Source: DATBJG01 sp963790545 (GTDB lineage Bacteria > Acidobacteriota > Vicinamibacteria > Vicinamibacterales > JAMQPK01). Taken from it: DNA of 64,000 bases. A program made the position numbers and the translations under genes. The DNA lies in contig CAWBPA010000020.1 in assembly GCA_963790545.1 (NCBI GenBank), positions 186,001 through 250,000 of the forward strand, read 5' to 3'. The notes beneath the pieces are model-generated. The model was given only the letters and a program-made list of their open reading frames with translations, had not been told where the DNA came from and ran no database searches. Below, piece after piece: positions 1-8,619 of the stretch (within the stretch, counting starts at the first letter, position 1; each line of letters opens with the position of its first letter).

Positions 1-770
1 CGAGCGGGGCATGTGCCCCGACTGCCGCCAAGGCACGCTCGAGCGTGAAGAGTGAGTAGTCGCCAAAGACGAACCGGACTCGAGAGTAGTAGCCGGCGCC
101 GTGCTGATCGTCCAGGGCTTTGAACGCGTCCAGCCACAGCCTGGGCATGCTCGCCCGACCCCACACCAATTTCCAGACCGTAGATTTCCTGCGGCAGCTG
201 ACCGTGTGCGTCCAAATCGCTCAGCAGACGCCAGAAGTCCGCCACCGTGTCGGCCACCGCCTGCGGATCGTTGGCATCAGACTTCCCGCCAGGGAGTGCC
301 GCCTCGAAACCGCGTCCCGATGCCGACTCCCACTCGCCAACCCGCTCCCAGAACAGATGATTGAACCGCCAGATCAGACTCTCCCGAAACGGGCGGAAGT
401 CATCGAGCACGATCCGATTGTTCTGCTCCTCGACAGACCCGATGGTCTTCAGCGCCCTGGCCAGACCATCCACCAGCCGCTCCGGGTCGGCTTGACGCAA
501 ATCGATGGCAATTTCGGCCAACGGCAGCGGCCGTCCCTGCCCGTCGATCGCGCGACGGACGACGAGTGGTTCACGGAAATTGGCGCTGTACTGGAGCCAG
601 TCGAGATGGACGCGCAAGGAGGCGAGCAGACGCGGATCGATGCCGTCTTTTTCAACGAGCGTCATCAGCGAGCCGGCCACGAGGCTCGTCAGCTCGGCCG
701 GGCTCTTCTGAGGCCGGCCACTCGGTTTCGACCCCTTCGAGCGGGGTACGTGGTTAATGTGAAGGATCAC
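1..770 (-). CDS. SAM-dependent methyltransferase-like protein, partial, frameshifted
   Basis: The gene runs off the left edge; a GTG at 768-770 (protein start MILHINHVPRSKG) is the likely start because the frame is closed just upstream. About 200 residues are readable before a glycine-rich SAM-binding-type motif, LEIGVGSGEHARLWLDAF, followed by YYSRVRFVFGDYS, which looks like motif I and the next strand of a class I methyltransferase. The motif is only continuous if one base is removed from the GGG at 143-145, so the gene is frameshifted there or carries a sequencing indel. The substrate cannot be told. It is transcribed divergently from the CRTAC1 operon, and the whole space between them is repeats. 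The N-terminal 190 residues match no domain I recognise. Confidence 0.55.
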   Translation of the reverse strand, partial: MILHINHVPRSKGSKPSGRPQKSPAELTSLVAGSLMTLVEKDGIDPRLLASLRVHLDWLQYSANFREPLVVRRAIDGQGRPLPLAEIAIDLRQADPERLVDGLARALKTIGSVEEQNNRIVLDDFRPFRESLIWRFNHLFWERVGEWESASGRGFEAALPGGKSDANDPQAVADTVADFWRLLSDLDAHGQLPQEIYGLEIGVGSGEHAQAVAGRVQSPGRSARRRLLLSSPVRLWRLLTLHARACLGGSRGTCPA

Positions 771-774
771 CAGG

Positions 775-882
775 AAGTCTCAAGGCTGAAGTCTGAAGTC
801 TCAAGTGAAGTCTCAAGGCTCAACAAAGACGCTAACTTCTGACTTTCTTGAGACTTGAGACTTGAGCCTTGAGACTTTGAAA
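775..882. repeat. AAGTCTCAAGG-type stutter hairpin, copy 1
   Basis: The word AAGTCTCAAG and variants (AAGTCTGAAG, AAGTCTCAAGTG) repeat several times, then, after a core containing GACGCTAACTTCTGACTTTC, the complement (TTGAGACTTGAGCCTTGAGACTT) follows. The two arms can pair over more than 30 bases. It starts next to the start codon of the methyltransferase-like gene. Confidence 0.85.
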
Positions 883-942
883 GCCTCGCCACTCTAACGG
901 CTCATTTGCTGACCTGTCAATTTGAAGCGCAGATCTAAGGAG

Positions 943-997
943 ATCACGGGACGCGGATCGGCGCGGATCTCAGGGGATCACGGGACGCGGATCCGGG
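943..997 (+). repeat. GATC-rich repeat, two units
   Basis: Two units of the ACGGGACGCGGATC family lie between the two copies of the AAGTCTCAAGG hairpin. This is the only copy in the window that lies between two divergent gene starts rather than behind a stop codon or inside a gene. Confidence 0.8.
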
Positions 998-1086
998 AAG
1001 TCTCAAGTTTGAAGTCTCAAGGCTCAACAAAAGACTCTAACTTCCGACTTTCTTCAGACTTGAGCCTTCAGCCTTGAGACTTTGAA
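998..1086. repeat. AAGTCTCAAGG-type stutter hairpin, copy 2
   Basis: A second, slightly shorter copy of the hairpin at 775-882, with the same core (GACTCTAACTTCCGACTTTC) and inverted arm. It ends 27 bases before the start codon of the CRTAC1 gene, so any promoter or ribosome-binding site must be in or beside it. Confidence 0.85.
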
Positions 1087-1113
1087 GCCACCCGAAGGCG
1101 GTAGAATCCGGCC

Positions 1114-3051
1114 ATGGACCCCGTGGGTAGACAACATCGGGCTTTGGGGCGCCTGAAACGTCTCGTCGCAGGTTTGTGTGCCGCGCTTCTCGCCACGCTG
1201 GGGGCATCTCTGGCGGGTCAATCCGGTACTGCACGATTCTTCACTGACATGACCGCCGAGTCCGGCCTTGATTTCGTCCATTACAACGGGGCGACCGGCG
1301 AGTTGCTCCTTCCCGAAGTGACCGGTTCGGGTGGAGCGCTTTTCGACTACGACAACGATGGGGACCTCGATCTTTTTGCGGTGCAGGGCGCCGTGCTCAA
1401 GCCCGGCGCGCGCCCCGGCTCCGTGCCCTGGACGGCTGCGTCGCCACCCCGTAGTCGGCTCTTTCGTAACGATCTTGCCCCGGCCAGGGGCCCCGCGCGT
1501 CCACACTTTACCGACGTGACCGACAAAAGCGGGATCACTGCGACCGGGTACGGCATGGGCGCGGCAACCGGTGACATCGACAACGACGGCTGGATCGATC
1601 TGCTGGTCACGAACCTCGGCTCGAGCCAGCTGTTCCGGAACAACGGCAACGGCTCGTTCAGCGACGTGACCGTTAAGGCAGGCCTCGAACAAGTACGAGA
1701 TCCGCGCAATCCGCGTCCTGTCGATAATTTGCGTGATCCGCGGGATCCTCGTCCCGTGGATCCAGCAGATCCGCGCGATCCGCGTCCCGTTGATAATTTA
1801 GGTGATCGGCGCGATCCGCGTCCCGTGAATCCGGGAGATCCGCGTGATCCGCGTCCCGTGAATCTTGGAGATCCGCGTCCCTGGCCCACGAGCGCCACCT
1901 TCTTCGACTACGACCGCGATGGATGGCTGGACCTGTTCGTCGCCCATTACGTCCGCTTCGGGACTGAGATGAAGCGCGAGTGCTTCTCCAGAACCAGCGC
2001 CCGCGATTACTGCAACCCCGGCGTGTACGATCCGTTGCCGGCGCAGCTGTTTCACAACGATGGCGATGGCACGTTCACCGACGTTTCCGTTCGTTCGGGC
2101 ATTGCGCGGTCGCTCGGACGCGGGCTCGGCGTGATGGCCACCGATCTGAACGGTGATGGGTGGACCGACGTCTACGTCGCGAACGACGGGGATCCCAATC
2201 ACCTCTTCATCAACCAGCGCGGAACGGGCACATTCAAGGATGAAGGCCTTCTCGCGGGCGTTGCCGTCAACCGTATGGGACAGGCGCAAGGCAGCATGGG
2301 TGTGGATCTCGGAGACTTCGATGGCGATGGGGATGAGGACCTGTTTGTCACCAACCTCGACAACGAGTCGAACACCTTCTATGTTCAGGCCTCGCCGGGC
2401 CTCTTCGAAGACCGGACGATCGAGGCTGGTCTGTTCAGGCTTGGCTTCACGGGATTCGGCACGCGGTTTCTCGACTACGACAACGACGGATGGCTCGATC
2501 TGCTCATCGTCAACGGAGCGGTGAGGCAGTTGGGGAATCAGGTCCGGGCGAAAGACCCGTACCCGCTCAAGCAGCGCAATCAGCTGCTGCGGAACGATCG
2601 CGGGCGAAAGTTCGTGGACGTGACGAATGCGGCGGGTGCAGCGTTCGAAGCGCTGGAGGTCGGCCGCGGCGCGGCCGTCGGGGACCTCGACAACGATGGC
2701 GACTCCGATGTCGTCGTGTTCAACAACAGCGGTCGCACTCGAGTGCTGCTGAACGAAGTCGGACAGTTGCGGCACTGGATGGGTGTTCGGGTCATCGAGT
2801 CACGCTCTAAACGTGACGCCGTGCAGACGCGGATTGAGCTCGTCCGGGCGAACAACCGCTCACTCTGGCGGCGCGTGCAAACCGACGGCAGCTATTGTTC
2901 GGCGAGCGATCCGCGCGTGCTGTTCGGCCTTGGCGACGCCACCGTGCCCCAAACGGTTCGAGTTCACTGGTCAGGGGGAAAGGTCGAGGAATTCCGGAAC
3001 CTCGCGATCGATCGGTACTGGGTGCTGGAGTCTGGAAAAAGTGCTCGGTAG
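1114..3051 (+). CDS. CRTAC1 family protein (FG-GAP/VCBS repeats plus ASPIC/UnbV domain)
   Basis: A 645-residue exported protein. An N-terminal signal-like segment (about residues 12-35) is followed by at least seven FG-GAP/VCBS blades with the calcium-binding type motif D-x-D-x-D-G-(D/W), for example FDYDNDGDLDLF, GDIDNDGWIDLL, GDFDGDGDEDLF and GDLDNDGDSDVV. The C-terminal 80 residues (GSYCSASDPRVLFGLG, then VHWSGG) match the ASPIC/UnbV domain. Such proteins are predicted to form an extracellular beta-propeller; the ligand is unknown. Residues of about 193-257 (DNA 1690-1884) are not propeller sequence but a translated copy of the GATC-rich repeat, giving the low-complexity motif DPRDPRPV several times without breaking the frame. 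First gene of an apparent operon with the TPR, PpiC-CRTAC1 and SCO genes. Confidence 0.85.
   Translation: MDPVGRQHRALGRLKRLVAGLCAALLATLGASLAGQSGTARFFTDMTAESGLDFVHYNGATGELLLPEVTGSGGALFDYDNDGDLDLFAVQGAVLKPGARPGSVPWTAASPPRSRLFRNDLAPARGPARPHFTDVTDKSGITATGYGMGAATGDIDNDGWIDLLVTNLGSSQLFRNNGNGSFSDVTVKAGLEQVRDPRNPRPVDNLRDPRDPRPVDPADPRDPRPVDNLGDRRDPRPVNPGDPRDPRPVNLGDPRPWPTSATFFDYDRDGWLDLFVAHYVRFGTEMKRECFSRTSARDYCNPGVYDPLPAQLFHNDGDGTFTDVSVRSGIARSLGRGLGVMATDLNGDGWTDVYVANDGDPNHLFINQRGTGTFKDEGLLAGVAVNRMGQAQGSMGVDLGDFDGDGDEDLFVTNLDNESNTFYVQASPGLFEDRTIEAGLFRLGFTGFGTRFLDYDNDGWLDLLIVNGAVRQLGNQVRAKDPYPLKQRNQLLRNDRGRKFVDVTNAAGAAFEALEVGRGAAVGDLDNDGDSDVVVFNNSGRTRVLLNEVGQLRHWMGVRVIESRSKRDAVQTRIELVRANNRSLWRRVQTDGSYCSASDPRVLFGLGDATVPQTVRVHWSGGKVEEFRNLAIDRYWVLESGKSAR
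1690..1884 (-). repeat. GATC-rich repeat array inserted in frame in a CDS
   Basis: Five to six units of GATCCGCG-x-GATCCGCGTCCCGT, reverse orientation relative to the gene. By eye the unit lengths are 36, 33, 36, 33 and 33 bases, all multiples of three, unlike the irregular units of the intergenic arrays. It separates two propeller blades (ending ...VTVKAGLEQ and resuming TSATFFDYDRDG). Confidence 0.85.
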
Positions 3052-3058
3052 CCCCCGG

Positions 3059-3183
3059 GTCGACCACGAAACACGGGTTCACCACGAAGGACACAAAGAA
3101 CACGAAGAAGAGCCCAGAGAAAATCCTTCGTGATCTTCGTGCCTTAGTGGTTATTCGTATTCTTCGTGCCTTAGTGGTTAACA
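3059..3183. repeat. CACGAAG-type stutter hairpin
   Basis: ACCACGAAGGACACAAAGAA-like words, then the complement CTTCGTGATCTTCGTGCCTTAGTGGTTA twice. It begins eight bases after the stop codon of the CRTAC1 gene and ends seven bases before the ATG of the TPR gene, filling the gap. Similar 'cacgaag' hairpins are known as dispersed repeats in several environmental phyla. Confidence 0.85.
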
Positions 3184-3189
3184 GTCCTG

Positions 3190-4776
3190 ATGGTTCACTG
3201 GAAGCACTTGCTCGTGAGCTGGCTTCTCGCGGCTGGAGTCGCGGTTGCCCCTTCGTTGGCGGCGCAGGATCGTTCAGGCCCTGGTGTGCTCCCTCCAGCC
3301 CGCCCAACGCTCTTGGCCGTTCCCCTTCCCGACCTCGACTCGCTCGAGTCGTCTGTCGCCCAGCAGATCCGGGAGGTCCAGCAGTCGGTTGGCAATCTTG
3401 TTGCGAAACCCAATCTCAGCCGCACGGATCTCGCGGACGCCTACGGGTCGCTCGGCCAGCTCTACCATGCCTACGAGATCTTTGATGCGGCAGAGGCGTG
3501 CTACAGAAATGCCGCCCGAGTGAAGCCTGACGATTTCAGGTGGCCCCATCTCCTTGGTTACCTGCATCAGCAGACGGGCCGATTGGAAGAGGCCGTGGAC
3601 TTCTATGACACGGCGCTCAAAGCCCGACCAGACGATCACGTCGTGACTCTCTATCTTGGTGACGTCTACCTTCGCCTCAATCGTCGCACCGAAGCGAGAC
3701 TGCAGTTTCAAGCCGCGCTCGACAGGTTTCCGGGGGCTGCGCTCAGCCGACTGGGTGAGCTGGCACTTGTCGAAGGGCGCTTCAAGGAAGCGATTCGCAA
3801 CTTCGAAGGCGCGCTCGAGCGCGTGCCTCAGGCGACCCGAATTCACTACTCCCTGGCCATGGCCTATCGGGGACTTGGTCAACTCGATCGCGCCCAGACT
3901 CATTTGCAGCAGGTGGGCCCTGGGGATATCCGACCCGTTGATCCGCTCGTGGAGAGCCTGCAGGATCTGCTGCGCGGTGAGCGCGCTCTCGCGATCCAGG
4001 GTCGACTGGCTTATCAGGGCGAGCAGTACAAAGATGCAGCGGAGGCATTTGGCAAGGCGGTCGAAGCGGCACCGACGAGCGCGACCGCGCGCGTGAATCT
4101 CGGGTCGGCACTCTCACGTCTCGGTGACACGGAGGGCGCTATCCGGGAGTTCGGTGCCGCCTTGCGTTTCGATCCCCAGAACGTCGACGCGCACCTGAAC
4201 CTCGGCATGCTGCTGGCCTCTGAGGGTCGCCACGGAGACGCGGTCGAACACCTGCGGAACGTGGTCGATCAAACACCTGAGAATCTCGACGCGAGCCGGG
4301 CACTGGCGCGGTCATACATGAAATTGGACCGAACCGACGAGGCAATCTCCGTCTTGCAACAGATCACCTCCCGTGACGCAAGCGATGAGGCGTCGCTTGT
4401 GAGTCTTGCAATCCTCTTGTCAGAGCGAGCCCGATTTGCCGAGGCGCGCGATCTGCTCGACAGAGTGAACCGGCTCTTCCCCGATCACACGCCAACCGCT
4501 ACGACGCTCGCTCGATTGCTGGCGGCTTCTCCCGACATGTCACTGCGTGACGGCAGCCGGGCGCTCGCACTGGCCATGACCGTGTTCGAGGCTCAGCCGA
4601 CAGCCGTCCACGGCGAGACTGTTGCGTTGTCGCTGGCCGAGTTGGGCCGTTGTGGCGAGGCCGCATCCTGGCTGCAGAAAGCCCTTGCCCAAGCCCGAGG
4701 CGACGGTGATGCGGATGTGGTGGCGCGTCTCGGCAAGGAACTCCCGCGCTACGAGCGCACACCCTGCCGACCGTGA
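3190..4776 (+). CDS. Secreted tetratricopeptide-repeat protein
   Basis: 528 residues. The first 25 residues (MVHWKHLLVSWLLAAGVAVA, cut after SLAAQ) form a signal peptide. From about residue 75 there are successive 34-residue TPR units, for example AYGSLGQLYHAYEIFDAAEA, LLGYLHQQTGRLEEAVDFYD, VNLGSALSRLGDTEGAIREF and LNLGMLLASEGRHGDAVEHL, running to near the C-terminus. It is a protein-protein interaction scaffold outside the cytoplasm. There is no good Shine-Dalgarno because a repeat hairpin abuts the start codon. It is sandwiched between two CRTAC1 proteins, the second of which also contains TPR-like helices, so it may assemble with them. No enzyme domain seen. Confidence 0.85.
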   Translation: MVHWKHLLVSWLLAAGVAVAPSLAAQDRSGPGVLPPARPTLLAVPLPDLDSLESSVAQQIREVQQSVGNLVAKPNLSRTDLADAYGSLGQLYHAYEIFDAAEACYRNAARVKPDDFRWPHLLGYLHQQTGRLEEAVDFYDTALKARPDDHVVTLYLGDVYLRLNRRTEARLQFQAALDRFPGAALSRLGELALVEGRFKEAIRNFEGALERVPQATRIHYSLAMAYRGLGQLDRAQTHLQQVGPGDIRPVDPLVESLQDLLRGERALAIQGRLAYQGEQYKDAAEAFGKAVEAAPTSATARVNLGSALSRLGDTEGAIREFGAALRFDPQNVDAHLNLGMLLASEGRHGDAVEHLRNVVDQTPENLDASRALARSYMKLDRTDEAISVLQQITSRDASDEASLVSLAILLSERARFAEARDLLDRVNRLFPDHTPTATTLARLLAASPDMSLRDGSRALALAMTVFEAQPTAVHGETVALSLAELGRCGEAASWLQKALAQARGDGDADVVARLGKELPRYERTPCRP

Positions 4777-4810
4777 AGAACGCGACGCGTCGGAGCGCTG
4801 AGCGCGGGCT

Positions 4811-7402
4811 ATGATACGTGGAATGGCGGGAATGAGGGGGCGCGGCCCCGGCCTGTGGATTCTGGGACTTGGCGTCTGTGCGCTTGGTCTCGGCGCGGCG
4901 GTTCAGTCTGCGCAGACCGGCGTTGTTGCCGATCCTCAGGTCACATTCAGAATCATCGTGGTCAGCTCGGCTGAACGCGCCGAGCAGCTGGCCGTGCGCG
5001 GAAGACAAGGTGAGGATTTCGGCGCCCTCGCCCGCGCGGAGTCGCTCGACCCATCCGCAGCGCGGGGCGGGCTGATTGGGCCCGTTGCCCTGTCGGCGCT
5101 TCGCGCGGAGCTGCGAGACGTCTTGCGGGATTCGCCTCCCGGAGAAATCAAGGGTGTGCTGACGGTACCGACCGGCTTTGCACTGGTTCAGCGCGTTGAA
5201 GCCGAACCGGTCGCTTCCGTGCGGGGCGGCGAGTTCCTCACCGTGTCCGCGTCAGCCAATGTGAAAGCGACCATCAGTGTCGACGGCCTGACGGACGTGC
5301 TCACTGGCGTGGTCAGTCTGGAGAAGCCGGCAGGCTGGGATCAGGATCCCCGGGTGATCTGCGAGATTCGTCAGCAGGCGATCGATAAATACAAGACGGC
5401 GCTCACCCGTGCGCTTGCACCGGAGGCGGAAAAGCCCGCCGATGTCACCCCATTCGACGTCATTGATGGGCATTCGTCGCTGGCGCAACTGCACGCGTAC
5501 ACAGGGGACATGGGGCCGGCAGTGAAGGAGTACGAGCAAGCCCGTCGCCTGGCGATGGTCCACAACCCCCGGACAGTGCCGGACCACGAACAGGCGCTCG
5601 GCATCGCCCACGTGCACAAGGCCGAGATGGAAAACGGGCTTTACTCCGAGCCGGGAGATCGTTGCCTGCTTTCGATGCAGGCGAGCGCTCCGCTGGCAAA
5701 GCCGGACGATTTCGTGGCTGGCGAGCGGTACTTTCTCGCGCTGCTCGACCGCAATCCCGATGACCTCGAGGCGAAATGGCTGCTGAACGCAGCGCACATG
5801 GCCACCGGCGGATACCCAACGCGGGTGGCCGCCCGGCACCGGATTCCTCCAACGGTCTTCGCATCCGCCGAGGACGTGGGGCGCTTCCGCGACGTATCCG
5901 CGGCGAGTGGGGTGCGCTCCTTTTCATCGGCCGGTGGGGTCGTCGTGGACGACTTCGACAACGACGGCCGCCTGGATATCCTCACCTCGAACACCGACCA
6001 CTGTGCGGCCATGCAGTTGTTCCGTCGCGACGAGAATGGGATGTTCGTGGACCGGACCGCGCAGGCGGGCCTGAGCGGACAGCTGGGCGGCCTCAACCTG
6101 AATCAGGCCGACTACGACAACGACGGATGCCGCGACGTGTTGGTGATGCGTGGCGGATGGGAACTCGCGCAGCGCCGCAGCCTGCTGCGCAACAACTGCG
6201 ACGGCACCTTTACCGACGTCACGGCGGCGGCCGGCCTGCTGACGCCAGTCACGAGCAGCCAGACTGCGGCGTGGGCCGACATCGACAACGACGGCTGGAT
6301 CGATCTGTTCGTCGGCAACGAGGATTCGCCGTCGCAACTGTTTCACAACAAGCGCGACGGCACCTTCGTAGACGTTGCAGCGTCTGCCGGCCTCGAGCGC
6401 TCGGCGTTCACCAAGGGCGTGGCGGCCGGCGATTACAACAACGACGGATTCCCCGACTTCTATGTGTCGAACTTCCGGGGCGGTAACTTTCTGTACCGCA
6501 ACAACGGCGACCGCACCTTTACCGAGGTTGCGACGTCTGCGGGAGTCCCTGGCACCGATCGCGGGTTTCCGACCTGGTTCTTCGACTACGACAACGATGG
6601 CTGGGACGACCTGTACGCCGCCAGCTACTTTCTGTCGCTCGAGGAGACCGCACGGTCTTATCTTGGTCTTCCACTGAATGCCGGGACGATGAAGCTTTAC
6701 CGCAATGCGGGCAATGGACGCTTCCTTGACGTGACCGAGGCCGCGGGACTCAAGAAGTCCCTGATGCCGATGGGCGCCAACTTCGGCGATATCGACAACG
6801 ACGGCTTCCTGGACATCTATTTGGGCACCGGCAGCCCTTCCTACGTCTCCCTGGTTCCGAGCATGCTGCTGCGAAACCGGGGAGGCAAGTCGTTCGTCGA
6901 TGTGACCGTCTCTTCGGGCACGGGTGAGATGCACAAAGGGCACGGCGTCGCGTTCGCGGACCTCGACAACGACGGCGACGAGGAAATCGTCTTCAAGGTC
7001 GGAGGCGCCACGCCAGGCGATGCGCACGCATTTCGCCTCTTCGAAAATCCCGGTCACGGCAACGATTGGCTCGGGGTGAGACTCGTCGGCGTGCGATCGA
7101 ACCGCGCGGCCATCGGGGCTCGCATCAAGGTCACGGTCGAAGAGGCCGGTGGCACTCGACGCTCGATCTACCGGACGGTAACGAGCGGCGGTTCGTTCGG
7201 CGCCTCACCGTTCGAACAGCACATCGGGCTCGCCAAGGCCTCGCGCGTAACCGAACTCGAGATCCGCTGGCCGGCGAGCGGCACGCGTCAGACGTTCAGC
7301 AGCGTGCCGAAGAACGAGGTGATTGAGATTCGCGAGATGACCGATCGCTACACGCGAGTCAATCGCCAGCCGCTGCCACTCGGAGGGCGTCGTGTCCGGT
7401 AG
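4811..7402 (+). CDS. PpiC-type rotamase / TPR / CRTAC1 fusion protein
   Basis: 863 residues. After a signal sequence (about 15-38) residues 45-140 read as a parvulin (PpiC) domain: FRIIVVSSAERAEQL, GEDFGALARAESLDPSAARG, GLIGPV, SPPGEIKGVLTVPTGFALVQ. A helical region with TPR character (about 190-320, LAQLHAYTGDMGPAVKEYEQ) follows. From about 375 to 740 there are VCBS/FG-GAP blades (VDDFDNDGRLDIL, ADIDNDGWIDLF, GDYNNDGFPDFY, GDIDNDGFLDIY, ADLDNDGDEEIV) and an ASPIC/UnbV domain to the end (GSFGASPFEQHIGL, EIRWPASG). The rotamase may fold or dock the propeller or a partner. The stop overlaps the start of the SCO gene by 11 bases, which supports co-translation. Confidence 0.85.
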   Translation: MIRGMAGMRGRGPGLWILGLGVCALGLGAAVQSAQTGVVADPQVTFRIIVVSSAERAEQLAVRGRQGEDFGALARAESLDPSAARGGLIGPVALSALRAELRDVLRDSPPGEIKGVLTVPTGFALVQRVEAEPVASVRGGEFLTVSASANVKATISVDGLTDVLTGVVSLEKPAGWDQDPRVICEIRQQAIDKYKTALTRALAPEAEKPADVTPFDVIDGHSSLAQLHAYTGDMGPAVKEYEQARRLAMVHNPRTVPDHEQALGIAHVHKAEMENGLYSEPGDRCLLSMQASAPLAKPDDFVAGERYFLALLDRNPDDLEAKWLLNAAHMATGGYPTRVAARHRIPPTVFASAEDVGRFRDVSAASGVRSFSSAGGVVVDDFDNDGRLDILTSNTDHCAAMQLFRRDENGMFVDRTAQAGLSGQLGGLNLNQADYDNDGCRDVLVMRGGWELAQRRSLLRNNCDGTFTDVTAAAGLLTPVTSSQTAAWADIDNDGWIDLFVGNEDSPSQLFHNKRDGTFVDVAASAGLERSAFTKGVAAGDYNNDGFPDFYVSNFRGGNFLYRNNGDRTFTEVATSAGVPGTDRGFPTWFFDYDNDGWDDLYAASYFLSLEETARSYLGLPLNAGTMKLYRNAGNGRFLDVTEAAGLKKSLMPMGANFGDIDNDGFLDIYLGTGSPSYVSLVPSMLLRNRGGKSFVDVTVSSGTGEMHKGHGVAFADLDNDGDEEIVFKVGGATPGDAHAFRLFENPGHGNDWLGVRLVGVRSNRAAIGARIKVTVEEAGGTRRSIYRTVTSGGSFGASPFEQHIGLAKASRVTELEIRWPASGTRQTFSSVPKNEVIEIREMTDRYTRVNRQPLPLGGRRVR

Positions 7403-8267
7403 GGGCGCTGGAGCCGTCATCGCCCTAATGGGGATCCTGCTCTCCGGCGGCTCCACCCGCGCTGCGGAGAAAGAGTACGTCGTCACAGGCATGGTGTTGA
7501 GCGTGAACCCCTCCGCAAGGTCGTTTACTGTCTCACACGAGCCGATCGAGGGGTTCATGGGCGCGATGACCATGCCCTTTGAGGTGCGCCAACCCGAAGA
7601 ACTGCGCGCTCTGGTTCCCGGTGCGATCGTGGAGTTTACGCTCGTCGTCGGCGACCAGAACTCGTACGCCACGCGAATTGCCGTGCGTCGCTACGAGACC
7701 GTCGAGAGGGATCCGCGCGCGGCCCAGCGGCTGTCTGCAATGAAGCGCCTGGCCGGCGTGTCCACTCCTCCGGTGGCGATTGGCAGCAGCATGCCCGATT
7801 TCACGCTCATCGATCAGGCGCGGCGTCGCGTCGCGTTGTCGAGCTTCGTTGGCAAGGTCGTGGTGGTGAACTTCGTCTACACACGCTGTCCCCTTCCGCA
7901 GTTCTGTTTGCGCATGTCGAACAATTTCGGCGCGTTGCAGAAGCGCTTCTCGAGCGATCTCGGACCGAACCTCGTGCTCCTGACCATTACCTTCGATCCC
8001 GAGCGGGATACGCCCGAAGTTTTAGCCTCTTATGCCGAACGGTGGGGAGCCAACCCCGCGGGCTGGCATTTCCTGACGGGCAGCGTGCCCGACATTCGCC
8101 GCGTGTGCGCCCTGTTCGGGCAGGAGGCGTTTCCAGAGGAAGGATTGATGAACCACTCGCTGCACACGGCCGTGATTGACCGTGCCGGCACGCTCGTGGC
8201 CAACATCGAAGGCAACGCGTTCACGCCCGAGCAACTCGGCGATTTGGTGCTCGCCACGCTCCGCTAA
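7392..8267 (+). CDS. CusF-like/SCO family copper protein
   Basis: 291 residues from a GTG start that overlaps the previous stop. After a signal peptide (cut near TRAAEK) residues 25-95 resemble the small copper-binding CusF domain (VTGMVLSVNPSARSFTVSHE, then FMGAMTMPFEV with His and Met-x-Met). Residues 130-291 are an SCO1/SenC thioredoxin-like domain: PDFTLIDQ, VNFVYTRCPLPQFC, FDPERDTPEVLASYAERWG, GWHFLTG and the conserved metal-site histidine in NHSLHTAVID. The two cysteines are spaced C-x5-C (CPLPQFC) instead of the classical C-x3-C of Sco1. SCO proteins deliver copper to cytochrome oxidase or act as thiol reductases. Its place at the end of the CRTAC1 operon suggests that system is linked to metal or redox chemistry. 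The stop codon is followed directly by a GATC-rich array. Confidence 0.85.
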   Translation: MSGRGAGAVIALMGILLSGGSTRAAEKEYVVTGMVLSVNPSARSFTVSHEPIEGFMGAMTMPFEVRQPEELRALVPGAIVEFTLVVGDQNSYATRIAVRRYETVERDPRAAQRLSAMKRLAGVSTPPVAIGSSMPDFTLIDQARRRVALSSFVGKVVVVNFVYTRCPLPQFCLRMSNNFGALQKRFSSDLGPNLVLLTITFDPERDTPEVLASYAERWGANPAGWHFLTGSVPDIRRVCALFGQEAFPEEGLMNHSLHTAVIDRAGTLVANIEGNAFTPEQLGDLVLATLR

Positions 8268-8593
8268 CCGCGGATCGGCATCGGCGCGCATAAATCCAAC
8301 GGGACGCGGATCCCCGCGGATCAATCCAACGGGACGCGGATCCCCGCGGATCAATCCAACGGGACGCGGATCGCCACGGATCAATCCAACGGGACGCGGA
8401 CCGGCGCGGAGCACCACGGGACGCGGATGCACGCAGATCACACGGGAATCAACGGGACGCTGATCGCGTCGGAATTACGGGACGCGGATGAGCGCGGATC
8501 TCTTACGCGTTCACGGGACGCGGATCCACGCGGATCACACGGGAATCAACGAGACGCGGATCGCGCGGATCACGATGCACAGTAAGCCGCGGA
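8268..8593 (+). repeat. GATC-rich array behind the SCO stop codon
   Basis: Starts immediately after TAA with CCGCGGATC. Four near-identical 30-base units (AATCCAACGGGACGCGGATC plus ten variable bases) are followed by about five more diverged, irregular units built on ACGGGACGCGGATNNNCGCGGATC. Unlike a CRISPR, the variable parts are themselves degenerate copies of CGCGGATC. No gene is seen in this stretch. Confidence 0.9.
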
Positions 8594-8618
8594 GGGAGTG
8601 TCAGGAATTTCGTGGGTG
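8594..8618. repeat. IS256-type terminal inverted repeat, left
   Basis: GGGAGTGTCAGGAATTTCGT followed by GGGTG; pairs with 9435-9459 at about 20 of 25 positions. Confidence 0.7.
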
Positions 8619-8619
8619 A

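Noticed and set aside
120..842. 240-codon plus-strand frame at the left edge
   Set aside because: The minus strand reads a methyltransferase-like protein there; the plus frame ends in translated stutter repeat (EVSRLKSEVSSEVSRL).
1798..2775. Long open frame antisense to the CRTAC1 gene (325 codons)
   Set aside because: Shadow of the Asp/Gly-rich coding strand; no start context or known domain, while the plus frame has clear VCBS motifs.
5924..7057. 377-codon antisense frame in the PpiC-CRTAC1 gene
   Set aside because: Same shadow effect (VVVVEV strings complementary to DNDG codons).
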